A stretch of 37,675 nt of DNA from Cupriavidus sp. (GTDB lineage: Bacteria > Pseudomonadota > Gammaproteobacteria > Burkholderiales > Burkholderiaceae), in contig JAPSLC010000048.1 of assembly GCA_031181345.1 (NCBI GenBank), positions 1 to 37,675 of the forward strand. Reading direction: 5' to 3'. The notes below the pieces were generated by a model. The model saw only the letters and a list, made by a program, of their open reading frames with translations. It made no database searches and was not told the origin of the DNA. The position numbers and the translations under genes are program-made. Shown here piece by piece: positions 32,033-37,675 of this stretch. Position 1 is the first letter of the stretch; each line of letters opens with the position of its first letter.

Positions 32033-32365
32033 TCAGAACGGCAGCTTGAAGCCCGGGGGCAGCGGCAGGCCCGAGGTCATCGAGCCCATCTTCTCCTGCG
32101 TGGTGGCTTCGGCCTTGCGCACCGCATCGTTGAAGGCGGCCGCGACCAGGTCTTCCAGCAGCTCCTTGTCCTCGCCCTCGGCGAGCAGGCTCGGATCGAT
32201 GGTCACGCGCTTGACGTCGTTCTTGCAGGTCATCACCACCTTGACCAGGCCGGCGCCGGACTGGCCCTCGACCTCGATCAGGGCGAGCTGCTCCTGCATC
32301 TTCTTCATGTTTTCCTGCATCTGCTGGGCTTGCTTCATCAGCCCGGCGAGTTGGCCCTTCATCAT
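32033..32365 (-). CDS. ybaB: YbaB/EbfC nucleoid-associated protein
   Basis: A 110-residue DNA-binding protein of the YbaB/EbfC family. It has the Met/Gln-rich helix MKQAQQMQENMKKMQEQL, the beta strand region LVKVVMTCKNDVKRVTIDP and a C-terminal tail LPLPPGFKLPF. AGGAG stands seven bases before the first ATG (32365); the second ATG, one codon later, is also possible. It lies between dnaX and recR. Confidence 0.96.
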   Translation of the reverse strand: MMKGQLAGLMKQAQQMQENMKKMQEQLALIEVEGQSGAGLVKVVMTCKNDVKRVTIDPSLLAEGEDKELLEDLVAAAFNDAVRKAEATTQEKMGSMTSGLPLPPGFKLPF

Positions 32366-32469
32366 GATGCTTCTCCTGATATCGATGGATTCGGTGGATT
32401 CGTGGGTCGGTGCGCGCCGCGCGGCTTCGATAGGGGCGTATTGGCGTATGGATGGGCCGCGTGCCGTTG

Positions 32470-34881
32470 TCAGAGCGCGCGCGGCTGGATCGAGCCCGGC
32501 ACGATCTGGCCGCCGAACTCGCGCAACAGGCCCTGCACGAAGGGATCGTTCTCGATCGCCGCCTCGGCCGCACGCTGGCGCTCGGCGCGCGCCTGCGCAT
32601 CGGCCGCCGCGGCGGTCTCGCTGACCGCGCCGACCTCGCAGTGCACGCGCACCGCTTCGCCGAAATGGTCCGACAGCGCCTGCGCCAGGCGCTCGACGGC
32701 ATTGCCTTCGGCGATCGCGGCGACGGGCGCGCGCAGCACGAAGGTGCGGCCCTGCACGCGCGCCAGTTCGCTCTGATACGCCAACTGCTGGGCCAGGCCC
32801 TTCAGCGGCAGGCTGGCGGCCAGCGCCGGCCAGTCGCCGCTGAAGATCGCCGGCGTACCGTCGTCCGGCGGCAGCGGCGCGGCCACCGGCGGCGGGGTCT
32901 TGTTCGGGGTCGCGGCCAACGCTTCGTCCGCGGCTTCCGGAGTCGGAACCGGCATGGCCGTGCGCGGCGGCTCGGGGCGACGCAGCGGCGCCGCCCGCTG
33001 CGGCTCGGGTTCGCTGTCGTACGGGCCGATCAGCGGCAGGTCGGGCGGCAGCTCTTCCCACGGCGGCACATCGCTGCCGCCGGCTAGTTCCCATGGCGCC
33101 GGCTCCGCGGCCGGTGCCGCGGACGTGGCGCGCTGGGCCGGAGCCTGGGTCGAAGCTTGGACCGAGGCGGGAGCCGTCGGACGCGGCGGCTCGGGCCGGC
33201 GCTGTGGCGCCGCCGGGCGCAGCGACTGCGTCGGCGCGGGGGACGGCGCGGCTACAGGTGCGGGTACGGGGGCCGCGGCCACGGGTCGTGCCGGACCGCC
33301 GCCCTTCCCTGCCGAAGCCTGACGGGCCGCCTGCAGCGCGGCGCGAGCCGGCGACAGCGGCTTGCCGTCGGCGGCGGGCCTGGCGGCCGGCGCCGGCGAA
33401 GCAGCAGGCGCCGCAGACGCTGCCGGTGTGGGCGCCGATGCGGGGGACGCTGCGCTGGAAGCCATCGGGCTCGACGCAGCCGGGCGCGGACCCGGCGCCG
33501 CGGCGGGCGCAGCCGGCGCGGCCTGTGCAACGGCGGGGCCAGTCCCAACGCTTGCCGCTGCGCTTGCAGCGGCGTTGGCAGCGGCGTTCGGGGCGGAGCT
33601 GGCGGCAGTCCTGGCAGCGGCAGGGCTCGACGTCGGAACCGGCGAAGCCGATGCAAGCGATGCAACTGATGCAGCCGGCGCGGAAGCCGCCGCGGTGCTC
33701 GCCAAGTTGGGCATAGAAGGCCCCGGCATCCGGCGCGCACCGCTCGTCGCTGGTCCTGCCGGCGTCGGCGCCGACGGCATCGCCGAGGGCCGGAACGCCA
33801 GCATCCGCAGCAGCGTCATCGTGAAGCCGGCGTACTCGTCCGGCGCCAGCGCGAGCTCGCTGCGGCCGAGATTGGCGATCTGGTAGAACAGCTGGACTTC
33901 CTGCGGATCGAAGGCGGCCGCCAGGCGGCGCACCTCGCCGGCCTCGGGCCATTCCTCCTGCACCGACGCCGGCACCGCCTGCGCCAGCGCGATCTTGTGC
34001 AGCAGCGAACCGAGGTCCTGCAGCGCGCCGGCGAACGACAGGCTGCGGTCGGCCATGCTGTCGGCCACCGCCAGCATCGCGGCGCCGTCCTCGGCCGCCA
34101 ACGCGTCGAGCAGCTGCACCAGATAGCTCTGGTCGATCGCGCCCAGCATGCCGCGCACCGAGGCCTCGGACACCTCGCCGGCGCTGTAGGCGATGGCCTG
34201 GTCGGTCAGCGACAGCGCGTCGCGCATCGAGCCGTGCGCGGCCTGCGCGAGCAGCCGCAGCGCATTGCCGTCATGGGCGATGCCCTCCTCGGCCAGGATG
34301 CGGTCGAGGTGGTTGACGATATGGCCGGGCGGCATCTGCTTCAGATTGAACTGCAGGCAGCGCGACAGCACCGTGACCGGGATCTTCTGCGGGTCGGTGG
34401 TGGCGAGGATGAACTTGACGTGGCCGGGCGGCTCTTCCAGCGTCTTCAACATCGCGTTGAAGGCGTGGTTGGTCAGCATATGCACTTCGTCGATCATGTA
34501 GACCTTGAAGCGGCCGACCGTGGGCGCGTAGACCGCCTTGTCGAGCAGCTGGGCCATCTCGTCGACGCCGCGGTTCGACGCGGCGTCCATCTCGATATAG
34601 TCGACGAAGCGGCCCGCATCGATCTCGGTGCAGGCCTTGCAGACCCCGCACGGTTGCGCGGTGATGCCGCCGGTGCCGTCAGCCCCCGTGCAATTCAGGG
34701 CCTTGGCCAGGATGCGCGACAGCGTGGTCTTGCCGACGCCGCGCGTACCGGTAAACAGGTAGGCGTGATGCAGCCTCTGCTGTTCCAGCGCATGCGTGAG
34801 CGCGCGCACCACGTGCTCCTGGCCGACCAGCGTGGTGAAATCCCTGGGGCGCCATTTGCGCGCTAGAACTTGGTAACTCAT
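32470..34881 (-). CDS. dnaX: DNA polymerase III subunits gamma/tau
   Basis: An 803-residue clamp-loader ATPase. It begins MSYQVLARKWRPRDFTTLVG and has Walker A FTGTRGVGKTT, zinc cysteines ending PCGVCKAC, Walker B VYMIDEVHMLT and sensor segment VLSRCLQFNL. Domain III ends near residue 370. A 250-residue Pro/Ala/Ser-rich linker then leads to the tau C-terminal part (WPALAASLPLKGLAQQL) that binds polymerase alpha. No A-rich slippery site like that of E. coli dnaX is visible, so a gamma form made by frameshifting is not supported. Its start is 112 bases from the nrdJ stop. Confidence 0.96.
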   Translation of the reverse strand: MSYQVLARKWRPRDFTTLVGQEHVVRALTHALEQQRLHHAYLFTGTRGVGKTTLSRILAKALNCTGADGTGGITAQPCGVCKACTEIDAGRFVDYIEMDAASNRGVDEMAQLLDKAVYAPTVGRFKVYMIDEVHMLTNHAFNAMLKTLEEPPGHVKFILATTDPQKIPVTVLSRCLQFNLKQMPPGHIVNHLDRILAEEGIAHDGNALRLLAQAAHGSMRDALSLTDQAIAYSAGEVSEASVRGMLGAIDQSYLVQLLDALAAEDGAAMLAVADSMADRSLSFAGALQDLGSLLHKIALAQAVPASVQEEWPEAGEVRRLAAAFDPQEVQLFYQIANLGRSELALAPDEYAGFTMTLLRMLAFRPSAMPSAPTPAGPATSGARRMPGPSMPNLASTAAASAPAASVASLASASPVPTSSPAAARTAASSAPNAAANAAASAAASVGTGPAVAQAAPAAPAAAPGPRPAASSPMASSAASPASAPTPAASAAPAASPAPAARPAADGKPLSPARAALQAARQASAGKGGGPARPVAAAPVPAPVAAPSPAPTQSLRPAAPQRRPEPPRPTAPASVQASTQAPAQRATSAAPAAEPAPWELAGGSDVPPWEELPPDLPLIGPYDSEPEPQRAAPLRRPEPPRTAMPVPTPEAADEALAATPNKTPPPVAAPLPPDDGTPAIFSGDWPALAASLPLKGLAQQLAYQSELARVQGRTFVLRAPVAAIAEGNAVERLAQALSDHFGEAVRVHCEVGAVSETAAAADAQARAERQRAAEAAIENDPFVQGLLREFGGQIVPGSIQPRAL

Positions 34882-34993
34882 GGCGGCGATTGTAGCAAAT
34901 GGCGACCCGCCGGCCGGCGGCCTGTCGCCGGCCTCGGCAAGGCGATCGGGCGCACCCTCAGCGGGGCATGGAGCCGGGTCTTCAGCCGGGCGA

Positions 34994-37513
34994 TCAGCCG
35001 CACTCGCCGACGTAGCCGCAATTGGCGCATTTGGCGCAGCCGTCGACCTTGTGCAGGGCATGCGCGCCGCATTCCGGGCAGGGCTTGCCGGTGCCGAGGC
35101 CGGGCGCGCCGAGCGGCAGGCCTGCGCCCGGCGCGGCGGCTCCCCGCAGCGGCGCGGCGTCCAGCGCAAGCCCGGCCTCGCGCTGCGCCAGCCGCTCGGC
35201 CAGCGCGGCGACCGGCACCTGCTGCCCATCGGCATCGAGAAAGCCCCGCTTGATCAGAATGCGCTGCAGCGCGTAGCCGAGCGCCGCCACCTCGGAGTCG
35301 TGAAAGCGCGGCACTTCGGTGCCGTCCTGCCGCGTCAGCGTGCCGTAGCGCACCGTGCCCTTGTCCCACACCACGTTGCGCATGTCGGCCAGCGCCTTGG
35401 CGATCGAGCCGCCCGAGCGCGCCACCATCGACAGCAGCCGCATCGTCGAGGTAATCCATTGCTGGCCTTCGCTGCGCTGGCCCGCCGGCATGAAGAACTC
35501 GACCGGCCGCTCGATCGTCACCGCCCTGCCGTCGACCACGCCGTTGACGCGCATGAAGTTGACGGTCAGATAGACGGTCTTGTGGCCCTCGTAGGTCAGG
35601 TACTCGACCTTGGACGTCACGCCCTCGAGGTCGCCCACCGGCCGGCTCTCGAAGGGCTTGCGCAGCGGATCGTCGCCATTGGCGGCTCCTGCGGTGGCGG
35701 CGCCGGCCGTACCCGCCTGGCCCTGCTCCGCCTCGGCGACCGACAGCACCGCACCCAGCACGCGATTGGGCCGGTAGGTGGCCAGCCCCTTCAGCCCGGC
35801 CTTCCACGCTTCCAGATACAGGTTGCGGAAGGCCTCGTACGGATAGTCCTCGGGCACGTTGACGGTCTTGCTGATGCTGGTGTCGATATAGGGCTGCACC
35901 GCCTCCAGCATCTTCATATGGTCGAGCGCGGACATCTGCAGCGCGGTGACGAAGCTGTCCGGCAACTGCTCGACATCGCCGCCCAGATGGCGGTACAGGC
36001 GCCAGGCATGGTCCGCGACCTCGTAGGCCTTGTAGCTGTCGTCGCCCATCCGCTTGCGCCGCTGATAGGTCCACGAGAACGCGGGCTCGATGCCGTTCGA
36101 GGCGTTGTCGGCGAAGGCCAGCGTGATGGTGCCGGTCGGCGCGATCGACAGCAGATGCGAATTGCGGATGCCATGCGCGCGGATCGCCGAGCGCACCGGC
36201 TCGGGCAGCCGGCGCGCGAAGCCGCTTTGCAGATAGGCGTCGGCATCGAACAGCGGGAAGGCGCCCTTCTCGCGCGCCAACTCGGTCGAGGCCAGATAGG
36301 CGGCATCGCGCAGCGTCTGCGCGATGCGCGATGCCAGCGCGCGGCCCGCCTCGCTGTCGTAGCGCACACCCAGCATCACCAGCGCGCTGCCCAGGCCGAG
36401 AAAACCGAGCCCGACGCGGCGCTTGGCCATCGCCTCGGCGCGCTGTTCGGGCAGGGGCCAGTAGGTGACGTCGAGCACGTTGTCCAGCATCCGCACCGCC
36501 ACCGCGACTAGCGCGCGAAAGCCGTCGAAATCGAAGGACGGCGCCTCGCTGAACGGGCCGCGCACGAAGCGCGTCAGGTCGATCGAGCCCAGGTCGCAGC
36601 AGCCATAGGCCGGCAGCGGCTGTTCGGCGCACGGATTGGTGGCCTCGATGCGCTCGCAGTAGTAGAGGTTGTTGTCGTCGTTGATGTGCGACAGGAAGAG
36701 GATGCCGGGCTCGGCGTGATCGTAGGTCGCCTGCATGACCTGATCCCACAGCTGCCGCGCCGGCACGCGCCGGTACACCCACATGCCGTCGTCGCGGCGC
36801 CATGCGCCGGCCGCGATGGTCTCCGGCGCCGGCTCGGCGATATGGACCAGATCGATCTCGCCATCGGTCTCGACCGCCTGCATGAAGGCATCGTCGACGC
36901 CGATCGACAGATTGAAGTTGGTCAGCTCGCCGCGGTCCTTGGCATGGATGAAGGCCTCGATATCGGGATGATCGGCGCGCAGCACGCCCATCTGCGCGCC
37001 GCGCCGCGCGCCGGCCGATTCGACGGTCGCGCACGACGCGTCGAACACCTTCATGAACGAGACCGGGCCCGAGGCGCGCGAATGCGTGCCGCGCACCAGC
37101 GCGCCCGAGGGACGGATCGCCGAGAAGTCGTAGCCCACCCCGCCGCCGCGGCGCATGGTCTCGGCTGCCTGTGCGACAGCGGCGTAGATGCCGGGCTTGC
37201 CATCCACGTTCTCGGACACCGCATCGCCGACCGGCTGCACGAAGCAGTTGATCAGCGTGGCCTCGATGCGGGTACCCGCGGCGGAATGAATGCGCCCGGC
37301 CGGCACGAAGCCGCCCTCGAGCGCCGCCAGGAAGCGCTGGGCCCAGCGTTCGCGCTGCGCCTGCGGCTCGGCCTCGGCGAGTGCGCGCGCGACGCGCGCG
37401 CGCACATCGGCCGCGCTGCGTTCCTCGCCCTTGGCGTACTTCTCGCGCAGCACCTCGACCGAGATTTCCTGTGGCGGCAGCACGGCCTGCATCATCTGTT
37501 CGTTGGCATTCAT
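34994..37513 (-). CDS. nrdJ: Adenosylcobalamin-dependent (class II) ribonucleotide reductase
   Basis: An 839-residue NrdJ-type enzyme making deoxynucleotides with a B12-derived radical, without oxygen dependence. Key features are Cys-90 (TLINCFVQP), the active-site segment ATNPCAEQPLP (about 292-301; Cys-295, Glu-297), SIAPTGTITLAFADNASNG and a C-terminal cysteine-rich end (CPECG, then CAKCANCGYVGECG) thought to relay reducing power. ATG 37513 is the family-like start. No cobalamin riboswitch fits in the 56 bases before the 4.5S RNA start. It runs toward dnaX and is divergent from the SRP RNA. Confidence 0.94.
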   Translation of the reverse strand: MNANEQMMQAVLPPQEISVEVLREKYAKGEERSAADVRARVARALAEAEPQAQRERWAQRFLAALEGGFVPAGRIHSAAGTRIEATLINCFVQPVGDAVSENVDGKPGIYAAVAQAAETMRRGGGVGYDFSAIRPSGALVRGTHSRASGPVSFMKVFDASCATVESAGARRGAQMGVLRADHPDIEAFIHAKDRGELTNFNLSIGVDDAFMQAVETDGEIDLVHIAEPAPETIAAGAWRRDDGMWVYRRVPARQLWDQVMQATYDHAEPGILFLSHINDDNNLYYCERIEATNPCAEQPLPAYGCCDLGSIDLTRFVRGPFSEAPSFDFDGFRALVAVAVRMLDNVLDVTYWPLPEQRAEAMAKRRVGLGFLGLGSALVMLGVRYDSEAGRALASRIAQTLRDAAYLASTELAREKGAFPLFDADAYLQSGFARRLPEPVRSAIRAHGIRNSHLLSIAPTGTITLAFADNASNGIEPAFSWTYQRRKRMGDDSYKAYEVADHAWRLYRHLGGDVEQLPDSFVTALQMSALDHMKMLEAVQPYIDTSISKTVNVPEDYPYEAFRNLYLEAWKAGLKGLATYRPNRVLGAVLSVAEAEQGQAGTAGAATAGAANGDDPLRKPFESRPVGDLEGVTSKVEYLTYEGHKTVYLTVNFMRVNGVVDGRAVTIERPVEFFMPAGQRSEGQQWITSTMRLLSMVARSGGSIAKALADMRNVVWDKGTVRYGTLTRQDGTEVPRFHDSEVAALGYALQRILIKRGFLDADGQQVPVAALAERLAQREAGLALDAAPLRGAAAPGAGLPLGAPGLGTGKPCPECGAHALHKVDGCAKCANCGYVGECG

Positions 37514-37556
37514 CGGTCAGATCATCAGGTTTTGGCGCGGGACTCGCGCTCTGGGT

Positions 37557-37562
37557 TACAAT
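37557..37562 (+). promoter_or_regulatory. -10 box of the 4.5S RNA promoter
   Basis: TACAAT (5 of 6) lies seven bases before the expected RNA 5' end at 37570. A possible -35, ttggcg at 37532-37537, is 19 bases away, longer than ideal. Confidence 0.5.
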
Positions 37563-37569
37563 GCCGGTC

Positions 37570-37668
37570 GGACGGGCCTCCTCGCATGGCGGCGCGGTCA
37601 ACCTGGTCAGGTCGGGAACGAAGCAGCCACAGCCGTTTTCCGCCAGTGCCGAGGGTCAGGCTCGTCCC
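37570..37668 (+). ncRNA. ffs: 4.5S signal recognition particle RNA
   Basis: The conserved SRP domain IV is present: ctggtcaggtcgggaacg then aagcagcc (37603-37628), with a GGAA tetraloop at 37615-37618. The ends pair: ggacgggcc (37570-37578) with ggctcgtcc (37659-37667), one G-U pair. The RNA binds Ffh and guides membrane-protein ribosomes to SecYEG. The base pair closing the tetraloop is G-C here, where the E. coli RNA has C-G; both arms change together so pairing is kept. The 3' end is estimated from the stem and could be a few bases further. Confidence 0.93.
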
Positions 37669-37675
37669 CCTTCCT

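Noticed and set aside
32470..34881. Programmed frameshift in dnaX giving a gamma subunit
   Set aside because: No A AAA AAG-like slippery heptamer is visible on the coding strand near the end of domain III.
37514..37569. Cobalamin riboswitch for nrdJ
   Set aside because: Only 56 bases separate nrdJ from the 4.5S RNA start, too short for this riboswitch, and no B12-box-like sequence is seen.
34878..37601. A 907-codon minus-strand frame overlapping nrdJ in another register
   Set aside because: It is rich in Arg, Gly and Ala with no domain, and the overlapping frame encodes complete NrdJ motifs.

Overview
The window is about 37.7 kb of GC-rich chromosome from a betaproteobacterium, most likely order Burkholderiales and perhaps Alcaligenaceae or Burkholderiaceae (an inference from gene order and families, not a database match). 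Pointers are the gene strings rlmN-pilF-rodZ-ispG-hisS-yfgM-bamB-der-hfq-hflX-hflK-hflC and surE-pcm-nlpD-rpoS, a Bug/TctC-type solute receptor beside CoA-transferase genes, and a class II (B12-dependent) ribonucleotide reductase next to the 4.5S RNA gene. No phage, transposase, CRISPR array, tRNA or rRNA is visible.

Layout. (1) 1-13981, all minus strand: reading with transcription, ndk, rlmN, pilF, rodZ, ispG, hisS, yfgM, bamB, der, hfq, hflX, hflK and a truncated hflC. These are housekeeping genes for nucleotide balance, tRNA/rRNA modification, pili and cell shape, isoprenoids, outer-membrane assembly, ribosome assembly, RNA chaperoning and FtsH control. Several junctions are translationally coupled. 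(2) 14318-15072, plus strand: a Bax-inhibitor-like membrane protein with a clear terminator. (3) 15121-22213: rlmD, then an isolated plus-strand endonuclease/exonuclease/phosphatase-fold protein, then on the minus strand surE-pcm-nlpD-rpoS followed by a PolB-like 3'-5' exonuclease coupled to rpoS. (4) 22411-31340, the accessory part: a quinone-oxidoreductase-like MDR protein (plus), then on the minus strand a LysR regulator, a class III CoA-transferase coupled to an HMG-CoA-lyase-like enzyme, a Bug periplasmic receptor, and an SsuA/TauA-like ABC transporter (receptor, ATPase, permease). Its intergenic gaps hold palindromic repeats and an 8-bp tandem repeat. (5) 31390-37513, minus strand: nrdJ, dnaX, ybaB and recR. 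(6) 37570-37668, plus strand: the 4.5S SRP RNA.

How it works together. Regions 1, 3 and 5 are core functions. Region 4 looks like an uptake-and-activation module: a Bug receptor for a carboxylate, a CoA-transferase to activate it, a lyase to cleave a 3-hydroxy-acyl-CoA, and a LysR regulator upstream. The substrate cannot be read from sequence.

I found no convincing new multi-gene system. The points most worth a second look are the 8-bp tandem array upstream of the Bug receptor, paired palindromes bracketing the ABC receptor gene, a CoA-transferase apparently lacking the usual catalytic aspartate, and small in-register duplications (12, 9 or 6 bp) recurring in unrelated genes.
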